This document shows positions 27,142 through 35,137 of a stretch of 64,000 bases of DNA, one piece after another (the first letter of the stretch is position 1; each line of letters starts with the position of its first letter). The DNA comes from CAYWKS01 sp964458935 (GTDB lineage: Bacteria > Planctomycetota > Phycisphaerae > Phycisphaerales > Zrk34): positions 186,001 to 250,000 of the forward strand of contig CAYWKS010000001.1 of NCBI GenBank assembly GCA_964458935.1, given 5' to 3'. The notes beneath the pieces were generated by a model. The model was given only the letters and a program-made list of their open reading frames with translations, did no database searches and had not been told where the DNA came from. The position numbers and the translations under genes were made by a program.

Positions 27142-27879
27142 ATGGTCATCCTCAAGGTCACGAACCTGCTGAAGAAGTACGGCGGTCGCACGGTCGTCGA
27201 CGGCGTGTCGTTCCACGTCCGCCAGGGCGAGATCGTCGGGCTGCTCGGCCGCAACGGCGCCGGCAAGACGACCAGCTTCCGCATGGCCATCGGGATGATC
27301 AGCCCGGAGGACGGGCAGGTCGTCTTCGAGGGCCACGACGTCTCGCGGATGCCGATGTACAAGCGGGCGCGGCTGGGCATGGGCTACCTGGCTCAGGAGC
27401 CCAGCGTCTTTCAGCGGCTCAGCGTCGAGCAGAACCTCATGGCGATCCTCGAGACCCGCCCGCTGTCGCGCAAGCAGCAGCACGAGACCGCCGACCGCCT
27501 CATGGATCAGTTCGACCTCGCGAAGCTCCGGGGCCAGCAGGCCCGCACCCTCTCCGGCGGCGAGCGGCGGAAGCTCGAGATCGCCCGCGCCCTGATCACC
27601 GAGCCGTCGCTGGTCCTGCTCGACGAGCCGTTCAGCGGCGTCGACCCCGTCGCCGTCGAAGAGTTGCAGCAGGAGATCCGCCGACTCCGGGACGCGGAGA
27701 ACATCGCCGTACTCGTCACCGACCACAACGTCCACCGCACGCTGGAGGTCTGCGACCGCGCCTACATCATCCACGAGGGCAAGGTCCTCCGCGAAGGCGC
27801 GCCCAGGGACCTGATCAACGACGAACTCGTCCGACAGGTGTACCTGGGCTCGACCTTCCGCGGCGACGAGTTCGGCTAA
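27142..27879 (+). CDS. lptB: LPS export ABC transporter ATP-binding protein
   Basis: 245 residues. Walker A GLLGRNGAGKTTSFRMA, Q-loop YLAQEPSVF, signature LSGGERRKLEIARAL, and Walker B LVLLDEPFSGVDPVAVEE are the LptB version of the ABC ATPase. It powers extraction of lipopolysaccharide by LptFG, so the cell should have an LPS-type outer membrane. An upstream in-frame ATG at 27130 would add four residues. lptA, lptC and lptFG are not in the window. Confidence 0.93.
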   Translation: MVILKVTNLLKKYGGRTVVDGVSFHVRQGEIVGLLGRNGAGKTTSFRMAIGMISPEDGQVVFEGHDVSRMPMYKRARLGMGYLAQEPSVFQRLSVEQNLMAILETRPLSRKQQHETADRLMDQFDLAKLRGQQARTLSGGERRKLEIARALITEPSLVLLDEPFSGVDPVAVEELQQEIRRLRDAENIAVLVTDHNVHRTLEVCDRAYIIHEGKVLREGAPRDLINDELVRQVYLGSTFRGDEFG

Positions 27880-27901
27880 GCGCGACCGGCACCCGAGCCA
27901 C

Positions 27902-28048
27902 ATGATGAACACACGCACCCGCCGCATCCTGATCGTGGTCATCCTCGTCGTCGTGGCGGTCGCGGCGATCTGGGTCGTTGACCGGCGTGTGATGCAGCGT
28001 GCGGCCGACCCCGGGGCCCCGGTCGCCACGCCCGATGGCAACGGTTAA
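27902..28048 (+). CDS. Small single-pass membrane protein, 48 residues
   Basis: Begins MMNTRTRR, has one membrane helix (ILIVVILVVVAVAAIWVV), and ends in a short polar tail. The positive N-terminus suggests the tail is outside. It fills the space between lptB and the PEGA lipoprotein on the same strand. A membrane-anchor or LptC-like minimal role cannot be judged. The ribosome binding site is weak. Confidence 0.5.
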   Translation: MMNTRTRRILIVVILVVVAVAAIWVVDRRVMQRAADPGAPVATPDGNG

Positions 28049-28051
28049 ACT
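28046..28051 (+). promoter_or_regulatory. Candidate -10 hexamer TAAACT (leaderless type)
   Basis: TAAACT ends 7 nt before the ATG of the PEGA lipoprotein at 28059 and overlaps the stop codon of the small membrane protein. No Shine-Dalgarno is seen. Confidence 0.35.
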
Positions 28052-28058
28052 CTGCGGC

Positions 28059-28496
28059 ATGACCATCGCCCGTCTCATCCTGCTGGTCGGCCTGGCGCTG
28101 GGGTTGACCGGGTGCATCCGTCGGACCATCACGATCCACTCCCAGCCGTCGGGTGCGCTGGTGTACCTGAACGACGAGGAGGTCGGCCGCACGCCGACGA
28201 CCGTCCCCTTCACGTTTTACGGGGTGTATGACGTGCGGCTGGTCAAGGAAGGCTACGCGACGCTCCACGCCGCACGCCGCGCCGAGCCGCCGCTGTACGA
28301 CCAGATCGGCATCGACCTGTTCACGGAGATGCTGCCGGGCGATCGCCATGTCGACGTGGTGTGGGACTTCCAGCTCGCCGAGGCCGAGCCGGTCGACCCG
28401 GCGTCGGCGATCGAGCGGGGTCGGCAGTTGCGCGCCCTGCTCCAGCAGGAGGCCGACGCCGCGGTCGAAGCTCCCCACGACCCGGGCGAAGAGTGA
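28059..28496 (+). CDS. PEGA-domain lipoprotein
   Basis: 145 residues. A lipoprotein signal with LTGC at residues 16-19 anchors it. A PEGA domain follows: ITIHSQPSGALVYLNDEEVG, RTPTTVPFTFYGVYDVRLVK and EGYATL. PEGA domains are found in envelope lipoproteins of planctomycetes and others; their ligand is unknown. The tail is acidic. An upstream in-frame ATG would lose the signal, so 28059 is preferred. Confidence 0.85.
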   Translation: MTIARLILLVGLALGLTGCIRRTITIHSQPSGALVYLNDEEVGRTPTTVPFTFYGVYDVRLVKEGYATLHAARRAEPPLYDQIGIDLFTEMLPGDRHVDVVWDFQLAEAEPVDPASAIERGRQLRALLQQEADAAVEAPHDPGEE

Positions 28497-28504
28497 CTCG
28501 AGCC

Positions 28505-29122
28505 TCAGACGCGCCGGTGTCGCGCCGGGTCGCCGACGACCGTCACCCCATCGGGCACATCGCCGGTGACGACGCTGCCGGCGCCGACGACCACTTCCTC
28601 GCCGACGGTCACGACCGGCAGCACCACCGCACCGGCGCCGATCAACGTGCATCGGCCGACCCGGACGCACCCGCACAGCGTGGCGTTGGGCGCGACGTGG
28701 GCGCCCGCCTGGATGTGGCAGTGATGTTCGACGACGGCGGCGCTGTTGATGATCGCCCCGTCCTCGACGTGGGCGCCGACGTGCACCACGGCGTTGGGCC
28801 CGACGAAGACGCCGCGGCCCAGCTCCGCCGTCGGGCTCACCCACGCCGAGGGGTGCACGATCGTCGCGAGCGGCCGTCCGGACTCGATCGCGGCGCGGCT
28901 CCGCGTCCAACGCGTCATGTTGTCCCCGATCCCCACGATCAGCGGGCACTGCGGGTCGTCGGCCAGCACCTGCCAACTGCCCACGATGGTGCCCGGGGCG
29001 ACGCGGTCATCGAGGAACCCGGCGAGGTCGAACCCGGCGAGGTCCGCCGCCTCGGCCACGACCTGGCCCTGGTCGCCGGCGCCGTAGATGAGGATCGTCC
29101 CGCGTGTGGTGTCGGCATCCAT
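28505..29122 (-). CDS. NeuD/PglD-family sugar O- or N-acyltransferase
   Basis: 205 residues. An N-terminal Rossmann-like part (ILIYGAGDQGQVVAEAA) with ANPQCPLIVGIGDN-type sequence is followed by a left-handed beta-helix of hexapeptide repeats (VFVGPNAVVHVGAHVEDGAI, AGAHVAPNATLCGCVRVG), ending VTGDVPDGVTVVGDPAR. Such enzymes acetylate nucleotide sugars or glycans for surface polysaccharides. The likely catalytic His lies in VVEHHCHI. Divergent from mqnA, convergent with the PEGA gene. Confidence 0.88.
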   Translation of the reverse strand: MDADTTRGTILIYGAGDQGQVVAEAADLAGFDLAGFLDDRVAPGTIVGSWQVLADDPQCPLIVGIGDNMTRWTRSRAAIESGRPLATIVHPSAWVSPTAELGRGVFVGPNAVVHVGAHVEDGAIINSAAVVEHHCHIQAGAHVAPNATLCGCVRVGRCTLIGAGAVVLPVVTVGEEVVVGAGSVVTGDVPDGVTVVGDPARHRRV

Positions 29123-29144
29123 GGGTAGGCATTCTATCGACGAC

Positions 29145-29150
29145 TACAAT
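29145..29150 (+). promoter_or_regulatory. Candidate -10 hexamer TACAAT of mqnA (leaderless type)
   Basis: TACAAT is followed by 8 nt and the mqnA ATG at 29159, with no Shine-Dalgarno. One of the clearest cases in the window. Confidence 0.5.
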
Positions 29151-29158
29151 GGCTCACC

Positions 29159-29995
29159 ATGAGCCGCATCGGTTGTGTCAGCTTTCTCAATGCCCGGCCG
29201 CTCGTCGACGGTCTGGACGACCGCGACGACGTGGCGCTGCGGTACGACGTGCCCAGCCGCCTGCTGAGCGACCTGGAGTCGGGCCGGGTGGACATCGCGC
29301 TGTGCCCGGTCATCGACTACCAGCTCAGCCGCGTACCGCTGGCGATCGTGCCGGTCGGCGGCATCGGCTGCGACGGGCCGACGCTGACGGTGCGGCTGTT
29401 CAGCCGCGTGCCGTTTGACCGTGTCCGCCGCCTCGCCGCCGATACCGACAGCCACACGTCCGTGACGCTGGCCCGGGTGGTGATGCGGCGGCGGTTCGGC
29501 GTGGACGTTCAGGTGGACCAGCTCGATGCCCGGGCGCTGGGCGCCGACCCGCGCCGCTGGCCGGATACGCTGTTGCTCATCGGCGACAAGGTCGTCACCG
29601 CCGCCCCGCCGGCCGACGCCTTCGCGCACAGCCTGGACCTCGGGCAAGCCTGGGGCGAATTGACCGGGCTGCCGTTCGTGTTCGCGGTCTGGATGGCGCG
29701 GCGGGATGTCGACCTCGGCGACACGGCCGCCCTGCTCGACCGCCAGAGGGCGCGCAACGCCGATCGGATCGACGCCATCGCCCGCGTGCACGGCGAAGCG
29801 CTGGGCTGGCCGATCGCGTCGGCCCAAGCGTATCTCGGCCGCCTGCTGCGCTACGACATCGGGCCACGACAGTTGGATGCGATGCGGCTATTCTGGTCCG
29901 AGGCCCGCGAGGTCGGCCTGCTCAACGCGGTGCGGCCGGTCGACCTGCACCCATCGGTTCGCCCGGCGGGCCATCCCGCCGCCGGCACCTTGTGA
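29159..29995 (+). CDS. mqnA: Chorismate dehydratase (menaquinone, futalosine pathway)
   Basis: 278 residues in the periplasmic-binding-protein-like fold of MqnA: RIGCVSFLNARPLVDGL at the start, DVPSRLLSDLESGRVDIALCPVIDY, and the hinge segment TLLLIGDKVV, followed by DLGQAWGELTGLPFVFAVW. MqnA converts chorismate to 3-enolpyruvyl-benzoate, the first step of futalosine-dependent menaquinone synthesis. It implies a respiratory quinone made by this route. The sigma-like gene starts 9 bp downstream. Confidence 0.93.
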   Translation: MSRIGCVSFLNARPLVDGLDDRDDVALRYDVPSRLLSDLESGRVDIALCPVIDYQLSRVPLAIVPVGGIGCDGPTLTVRLFSRVPFDRVRRLAADTDSHTSVTLARVVMRRRFGVDVQVDQLDARALGADPRRWPDTLLLIGDKVVTAAPPADAFAHSLDLGQAWGELTGLPFVFAVWMARRDVDLGDTAALLDRQRARNADRIDAIARVHGEALGWPIASAQAYLGRLLRYDIGPRQLDAMRLFWSEAREVGLLNAVRPVDLHPSVRPAGHPAAGTL

Positions 29996-30004
29996 CCCCC
30001 CGCC

Positions 30005-31378
30005 ATGCCCGACTACCGGTGCCAATCGATTCGCGCCCTGGCGCGGCAACTGGCGTTCAGCCCGCCGGGCCAGCGCCGCGCTCAGGTCGATCGTGCCGAG
30101 TCGCTGTACTGGGAGGTCGATCCGGAGGGCTCCTACCCCATCGAGTACCTGGCTTATCGCATCACCGGGCTTCGCGCCGAGCCCGACGACATCGACGCTG
30201 AGAGCGAGGCGATCCTGTTCGGCGCGGCGGTGCGGTTGGACCTGCTCGCGCTGGTCACGGAGCTGAGCGGCACGCTGGCCGACGGGCCGGACGCGTTCGA
30301 CCCACCGCCGCTGACCACGCAGCAGGTCGCCGCCGAGTTGGGCGTGACCACCCGGACGGTGGCGCGGTACCGGTCGCAGGGCCTGTTCGCGCGGCAACTG
30401 GTCGGTCCCCACGGGCGCGGGCGGGTCTACTTCCTGCCCGCGTCGGTGCAGCGGTTTGTGGCCAGCCGGCCCGGCCGCGCCGATGAAGCGGCGCGCTTCG
30501 CCCGCATGGACGAGCCCACCCGCCACGCGATCGTGATCCGCGCCCGCCGCATCCGCTCGCGGACCGACGCGTCGGCGTTCGGCATCGCCCAGCACCTGGC
30601 ACGGAAGTACGGCCGCAGCGTCGAGACGATCCGCCAGTGCCTCGTGCACCACGACCAGCGCGACCCGCGCTTCGCGATCTTCCGCGATCGCACGCCACCG
30701 CTGACCGAGAAGCAGCAGCGGGTGATCCACCGGGCGTACGGGCGCGGCGTGCCGGTGCGGAAGCTCCGCGAGCGGTACGGCAAGGGCCGCGACGCCATCT
30801 ACCGGGTGATCAACCTCCAGCGAGCCCGGGCGCTGGCGGCGCGAGACCTGGGGTACATCGCCAGCCCGACCTTCGACCGCGACGACGCCGAAGAGGTGAT
30901 CCTCGGCGGGGCCTGGCCGCTGGAGTCGGCCGGCGTCGTGGGCCGGGTGCCCGCCGAGCCGGCCGAGTTCGCCCCGCTCCACGCCGAGCAGGAGCAGGCC
31001 ATGTTCGTGCGGTACAACTATCTCAAGCACCGCGCGGCGAAGATCGTCGCGGGGCTGGACAGGTATCATCCGGCGGCGACGCGTCTGTCCGAGGCCGAGC
31101 GGTACGTTGCCGCCGCCGAAGCGCTGCGCCGCCACCTGATGGACATCTACCGCCCGCTGGTTCGCGCCGTCGCCGCCCAGCACCGCAACGACCAGTCGAT
31201 CACCGCCCCGGCGTCGCCGGAGCGGCTGACGGCCGTCGGCGAATCCGTGCTCGGGGACATGATCTGGCAGTTCGACGCGACGCGCGGGCCGCGGTTCGCC
31301 ACGGCGCTGACCTGGGCGCTGATGCGGCACTACGCCGCCGAAGCCCGACCCCGCCGGGTGCGCCGCGCCCGCGTCTAG
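30005..31378 (+). CDS. Sigma-70-like protein with helix-turn-helix domains before region 2
   Basis: 457 residues. The last ~140 residues resemble sigma-70 regions 1.2-2: PLHAEQEQAMFVRYNYLKHR (325-343), then LRRHLMDIYRPLVRAVAAQH and WQFDATRGPRFATALTWALM (421-440), the stretch that contains the -10-recognition helix in sigma factors. The protein ends right after this, with no regions 3 and 4. Instead DNA-binding-like units come first: a MerR-like helix-turn-helix (LTTQQVAAELGVTTRTVARY, 103-122), HLARKYGRSVETIRQCL (198-213) and LTEKQQRVIHRAYG with VRKLRERYGKGRDAIYRVIN (233-270), which resembles region 4. It may be a domain-permuted sigma factor. The function is inferred. Confidence 0.7.
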   Translation: MPDYRCQSIRALARQLAFSPPGQRRAQVDRAESLYWEVDPEGSYPIEYLAYRITGLRAEPDDIDAESEAILFGAAVRLDLLALVTELSGTLADGPDAFDPPPLTTQQVAAELGVTTRTVARYRSQGLFARQLVGPHGRGRVYFLPASVQRFVASRPGRADEAARFARMDEPTRHAIVIRARRIRSRTDASAFGIAQHLARKYGRSVETIRQCLVHHDQRDPRFAIFRDRTPPLTEKQQRVIHRAYGRGVPVRKLRERYGKGRDAIYRVINLQRARALAARDLGYIASPTFDRDDAEEVILGGAWPLESAGVVGRVPAEPAEFAPLHAEQEQAMFVRYNYLKHRAAKIVAGLDRYHPAATRLSEAERYVAAAEALRRHLMDIYRPLVRAVAAQHRNDQSITAPASPERLTAVGESVLGDMIWQFDATRGPRFATALTWALMRHYAAEARPRRVRRARV

Positions 31379-31388
31379 CCGCAGGCGT

Positions 31389-31961
31389 TCACCCGAACGA
31401 CACGGCCGGGGCTTGCCGCACCGCCGCTTCCTCGACCTCGAAGAACTCCTCGGGCTTGAACGAAAACAAGTTCGCCACGATGTTGGAGGGGAAGACCTCG
31501 ATGCGGGTGTTCATGTCGCGGACGTTGGCGTTGTACAGACGGCGCGCCGCCTGGATACGGTCTTCGGTGTTGGCCAGCTCCTCCTGCAGGTGCAGGAAGT
31601 TCTCGCTGGCCTTGAGGTCGGGGTAGCTCTCACTGACGGCGAACAACTGCCGCAGCGCGCCCACGAGCATGTTCTCGTCCGTGGCCTGCTGCTTGGGCGA
31701 ACCGGTCGACGCCACGGCGCGCGTGCGCGCTTCGATGACGTTCTGCAGGGTCTCGCGCTCGTGCGCCGCGTACCCCTTGACCGTCTCGACCAGGTTGGGG
31801 ATCAGGTCATAGCGGCGGCGCAGTTCGGTGTCGATCCCCGACCACGACTCGCGGACGTGCTGCCGCAGCCGGACCAGCCCGTTGTATGTGCCGATCAGCC
31901 AGAGCACGGGGATCAGCACCAGCACCGCGATGACCACGAGAACGATGACTTGATCGGGCAT
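31389..31961 (-). CDS. lemA: LemA family protein
   Basis: 190 residues. One N-terminal membrane helix (VIVLVVIAVLVLIPVLWLI) is followed by the LemA core: YNGLVRLRQHVRESWSGIDTEL, RRYDLIPNLVETVKGYAAHE, and the C-terminal RRLYNANVRDMNTRIEVFPS with FSFKPEEFFEVEE. The function of LemA is not well understood. It lies 15 bp downstream of a DUF3137-like membrane gene, a known pairing. Confidence 0.93.
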   Translation of the reverse strand: MPDQVIVLVVIAVLVLIPVLWLIGTYNGLVRLRQHVRESWSGIDTELRRRYDLIPNLVETVKGYAAHERETLQNVIEARTRAVASTGSPKQQATDENMLVGALRQLFAVSESYPDLKASENFLHLQEELANTEDRIQAARRLYNANVRDMNTRIEVFPSNIVANLFSFKPEEFFEVEEAAVRQAPAVSFG

Positions 31962-31976
31962 GTGTTTGTGTCCTTG

Positions 31977-32669
31977 TCATGGGGCGGCGAGTTGTTGCTG
32001 CTTGACGTAGTCCGGGAGGCGATCGAGCAGGCCGTCGACCACACCCGCCGCGGCGTAGAGGTCGGCGACGTTGAAGCGGCCCGACCGCCAGGCGATCACC
32101 CGCTGCGGGTCGAACTCGATGCTGAACCGCGGGCTGGCGAGCAGGAACTCGATCGCCCGCGCGTGCAGCACGTCGTACGCCCACCGCCGGTCGTCTGCCT
32201 TGACGCAGAACCGCCGGCTGAACTCCGCGGACTCGAAGTCGATATCGTCGTACCCGAAGAACGAGCTGACCTTGTCGAAGATGTTCTCGGCGCGGATGAC
32301 CAGCGGCTGCAGCGGCACCCGCGCTTCGAGCACCACGGCGCTGAAGTGATGATGTTGCGTCCTGCGACGACCCTTGGAATCCCGGGAGTGCGTCTCGTAG
32401 TGGTAATCGAAGGCCACCAGCGGCCGCCCGTCCCACAGACCTTCGATGATGTTGAACGCGTAGCGATTGGAACCCCGGCGCAGGCAGTCAAAATGGGCAT
32501 AGCGCGTATCGAAGCTGGGGTCCCGCGCCGGCGAGTACGACAGGCCGTGCTCACGCGCCCAGGCCGACATGGCCTCGCGACGCTTCTTGCGCTGATAGGC
32601 GGCGATGACGAGCATCACCACCACGAAGGCGACGAACGCGGCGACCATGATCGGGGGCGCGAGAGGCAT
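31977..32669 (-). CDS. Membrane-anchored protein, DUF3137-like, paired with LemA
   Basis: 230 residues. One N-terminal membrane helix (PIMVAAFVAFVVVMLVIAAY), then a basic stretch and a soluble domain: AMSAWAREHGLSYSP, RYAFNIIEGLWDGRPLVAFDY, and FSAVVLEARVPLQPLVIRAE with FSRRFCVKADDRRWAYDVLH. The order strand-helix-strand with an FDYHYET segment is typical of proteins encoded next to LemA. ATG at 32669 was chosen; a GTG at 32675 is in frame two codons earlier. Confidence 0.7.
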   Translation of the reverse strand: MPLAPPIMVAAFVAFVVVMLVIAAYQRKKRREAMSAWAREHGLSYSPARDPSFDTRYAHFDCLRRGSNRYAFNIIEGLWDGRPLVAFDYHYETHSRDSKGRRRTQHHHFSAVVLEARVPLQPLVIRAENIFDKVSSFFGYDDIDFESAEFSRRFCVKADDRRWAYDVLHARAIEFLLASPRFSIEFDPQRVIAWRSGRFNVADLYAAAGVVDGLLDRLPDYVKQQQLAAP

Positions 32670-32858
32670 ACGCACAGTCTACCCGGAAACTGACCCCTGT
32701 TGAGGCGGGCACGATCCGGCCCTTCGCTCGCAGACTCGCTCAGAACCGGCGTGGGGTCGCCCACTCAAGCCACCCGCGGCTGTGCAGGGAGCCGATCACG
32801 ATGACCACGCCGCTTCTGAGGAGCGGCCGCGACGAAGAGCCGAATCCCACCAGCGCCC

Positions 32859-34661
32859 TTAGTCAAACTTCCCCAGGACCATTTCGTCGACGCTCTTGCC
32901 GGCCGGGACCATGGGGTACACGTGCTCGTGCTTCTCGACGAGCACTTCGAGCATGGCCGGCCCGTCGTGCGCGAGGAACTCGGCCATGACCCGGGGCAGG
33001 TCGGCCTTGGTGGTGCATCGGAAGCCCGCGGCGTGCATCGCCTCGACGTACTTCACGAAGTCGGGGTTGTGCATCTCGGTGTGGCTGTACCGCTCCTCGT
33101 AGAACAGGTCCTGCCACTGCTTGACCATGCCCTGGAAGTCGTTGTTGAGGATGATGGTCTTGGCGGGGATGTCGTACTGGGCGGCGGTGGTGAACTCGTG
33201 GCCGGTCATGCAGAACGACCCGTCGCCGTCGATGTTGATGACCTGGCGGGGCTTGTCGCCGGTGCGTTCGGCCTCGACCATCATGGCCATCTGCGCGCCG
33301 ATGCTGGCGGGCACGCCGTAGCCCATCGTGCCCAGCCCGCCGGAGGTGATCCACTGCCGCGGGTGCTTGAACGTGTAGAACTGCGCCGCCCACATCTGGT
33401 GCTGGCCCACGCCCGTGGCGATGATCGCCTCGCTGTCCGTCTGGCGGCAGAGCTCCTCGAGCACGTACTGGGGCTTGACGTGGCCCTCGCGGTCGTCGTC
33501 GGCGTAGCGGAAGGGGTGGGCGCTCTTCCATTCGGTGATCTGCCCGACCCAGTCGGCGCGGTCGCGGGCTTCGAGCAGCGGCAGCAGTGCTTCGAGGTTC
33601 TTGCGTGCGTCGCCCTCGATACCCAGCGTCACGGGGATCGCCTTGTTGATCTGCTCGGGGGCGATGTCGAAGTGGATGATCCCTCCCTCGCCGCGCCGCT
33701 CGGCCTCGCGCGCGCCGCGGGCGAACTTCGTCCGGTCGCCGGTCACCCGGTCGTCGAACCGCGCGCCGACCGCGATGATCACGTCCGCCTGGTCCATGGC
33801 CCAGTTGGCGTACGCCGAGCCGTGCATCCCCAGCATGTGCAGCGCCAGGGGGTGCGACTCATCGAAGGCCCCGAGGCCCTGGAGCGTGGTGGTCGCGGGG
33901 ATCGACGCCTTGATCGCCGCCTCGCGGAGCGCCGCGACGGCGTCGGCGAGGATCACGCCCTGCCCGACGTAGAAGACCGGCCGCTTGGCGTTGTTGATCA
34001 ACTCCGCGGCGCGGTCGATCTCACTGCTGGTGCCCAGCTCGCGGATGTGGTACCCGGGCAGGTGGGGTTCAACGCGGACCGACTCGCGCAGCACCGACGC
34101 GGTCACGTCCTTGGGCAGGTCCACGACCACCGGGCCGGGCCGACCCGTCGTGGCGATGTGGAATGCCTCGTTGATCCGGCGGGGCAGTTCGCGGACATCC
34201 TTGACCAGCACGTTCCACTTGGTGCAGGGGCGGGTGATGCCGGTGACGTCGGCCTCCTGGAAGGCGTCGGTGCCGATGGCGCTGGTGGCGACCTGGCCGG
34301 AGAACACGATCATGGGCGTGCCGTCCATCAGCGCGTCCTGGAGTGGCGTGACGGTGTTGGTGGCGCCGGGTCCGCTGGTCACGAGCACGATACCGGGCTT
34401 GCCGCTGACGCGGGCGTAGCCCTCGGCCATGTGGCCGGCGCCCTGCTCGTGGCGGGTCAGCACGAACTTGAAGTGCTGAGACTCGTAGATCGCGTCGAAG
34501 ACCGGCAGGATCGCCCCGCCGGGGTAGCCGAAGACGACCTCCACGCCGTGCTCGCGCATCAGCTCGTGGAAGATCTGCGCCCCGGTCATGCCGGTGTACT
34601 GGTCGGTCTTCGGTCCGCTGGCGACCGAGGCGATGTCGGTGCTGAGGTTGTAGGTGGTCAT
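32859..34661 (-). CDS. ilvB: Acetolactate synthase large (catalytic) subunit
   Basis: 600 residues, a thiamine-diphosphate enzyme that starts valine, leucine and isoleucine synthesis. The sequence shows FGYPGGAILPVFDAIY, TRHEQGAGHMAEGYARVSG (catalytic Glu), VTSGPGATNTVTPLQDA, FDDRVTGD, and the ThDP-binding GDGSFCMTGHEF with NNDFQGMVKQWQ. AAGGACC precedes the ATG. No small subunit (ilvN) gene follows; about 185 bp downstream hold nothing recognisable. Upstream are a candidate branched-chain leader peptide and a hairpin, which point to attenuation-type control. Confidence 0.97.
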   Translation of the reverse strand: MTTYNLSTDIASVASGPKTDQYTGMTGAQIFHELMREHGVEVVFGYPGGAILPVFDAIYESQHFKFVLTRHEQGAGHMAEGYARVSGKPGIVLVTSGPGATNTVTPLQDALMDGTPMIVFSGQVATSAIGTDAFQEADVTGITRPCTKWNVLVKDVRELPRRINEAFHIATTGRPGPVVVDLPKDVTASVLRESVRVEPHLPGYHIRELGTSSEIDRAAELINNAKRPVFYVGQGVILADAVAALREAAIKASIPATTTLQGLGAFDESHPLALHMLGMHGSAYANWAMDQADVIIAVGARFDDRVTGDRTKFARGAREAERRGEGGIIHFDIAPEQINKAIPVTLGIEGDARKNLEALLPLLEARDRADWVGQITEWKSAHPFRYADDDREGHVKPQYVLEELCRQTDSEAIIATGVGQHQMWAAQFYTFKHPRQWITSGGLGTMGYGVPASIGAQMAMMVEAERTGDKPRQVINIDGDGSFCMTGHEFTTAAQYDIPAKTIILNNDFQGMVKQWQDLFYEERYSHTEMHNPDFVKYVEAMHAAGFRCTTKADLPRVMAEFLAHDGPAMLEVLVEKHEHVYPMVPAGKSVDEMVLGKFD

Positions 34662-34690
34662 GGTCACAGGTCCTTGCGGCGTTTCGTTCT

Positions 34691-34706
34691 CCGGGCCGCA
34701 GCCCGG
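34691..34706 (-). promoter_or_regulatory. Hairpin in the ilvB leader
   Basis: CCGGGC / GCCCGG with a 4-nt loop lies 30-45 nt before the ilvB start, between the leader peptide and the ribosome binding site. There is no U-tract, so if it takes part in attenuation it may act by hiding the translation start or with Rho. Confidence 0.35.
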
Positions 34707-34856
34707 GCGGTGGTTATAACCCAAGTCGGTCGGATCAAGCGTGTAGGGCGAATGTTGGCGGTCCGGATGCCCGATGATCTGCGTGTCGGTGTCGGCCGGC
34801 GGATCGCGACATCCTCAGGCCGGGGCTTCCGGGGGTGGGGGTAGCGGTTCTTCCGC

Positions 34857-34949
34857 TCACCTAACAACGACCGGAACGACAGCCGTGCGGGTCAGGCCGA
34901 ACACCCGTCCGCATAGCCGCATCACGATCTGGCAGAACAAGCCGCTCAT
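34857..34949 (-). CDS. Candidate ilvB leader peptide, 30 residues
   Basis: A short frame 195 nt upstream of ilvB on the same strand, read from 34949. It encodes MSGLFCQIVMRLCGRV and ends TRTAVVPVVVR followed by TGA. Eleven of the 30 residues are Val, Leu or Ile, with five Val among the last seven codons before the stop apart from one Pro and one Arg. The E. coli ilvBN leader peptide also ends in a dense Val run. TATACT lies 10 nt before the ATG. Ribosome stalling at these codons when valine is short could change leader folding. No intrinsic terminator was found, so the mechanism is open. Confidence 0.55.
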   Translation of the reverse strand: MSGLFCQIVMRLCGRVFGLTRTAVVPVVVR

Positions 34950-34959
34950 AAGACTGGCG

Positions 34960-34965
34960 AGTATA
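34960..34965 (-). promoter_or_regulatory. Candidate -10 hexamer TATACT of the ilvB leader transcript
   Basis: TATACT on the minus strand lies 10 nt before the ATG of the leader peptide, about 300 nt before ilvB. A second weaker possibility is the TTATAA at about 34714-34719, closer to ilvB. Confidence 0.4.
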
Positions 34966-35137
34966 TCGGCCTCCACAGGCCATGCCAACAACAAACTCGC
35001 AATAAATCGCGTGCCTCTCCCGCTCGGGGGCGGCGGCCTGCCCCGGGTCGGACCGGTCGAGTCGAATCCTCTCCGCATCCGGCCCGACCCGCCGATACAC
35101 TGCAATATCCCGCCCCGCCCGGGCGTTGGACAGGTGC

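Noticed and set aside
35045..35075. GGTCGAGTCGAATCC-like stretch as a tRNA T-arm
   Set aside because: No acceptor, D or anticodon stems can be built around it.
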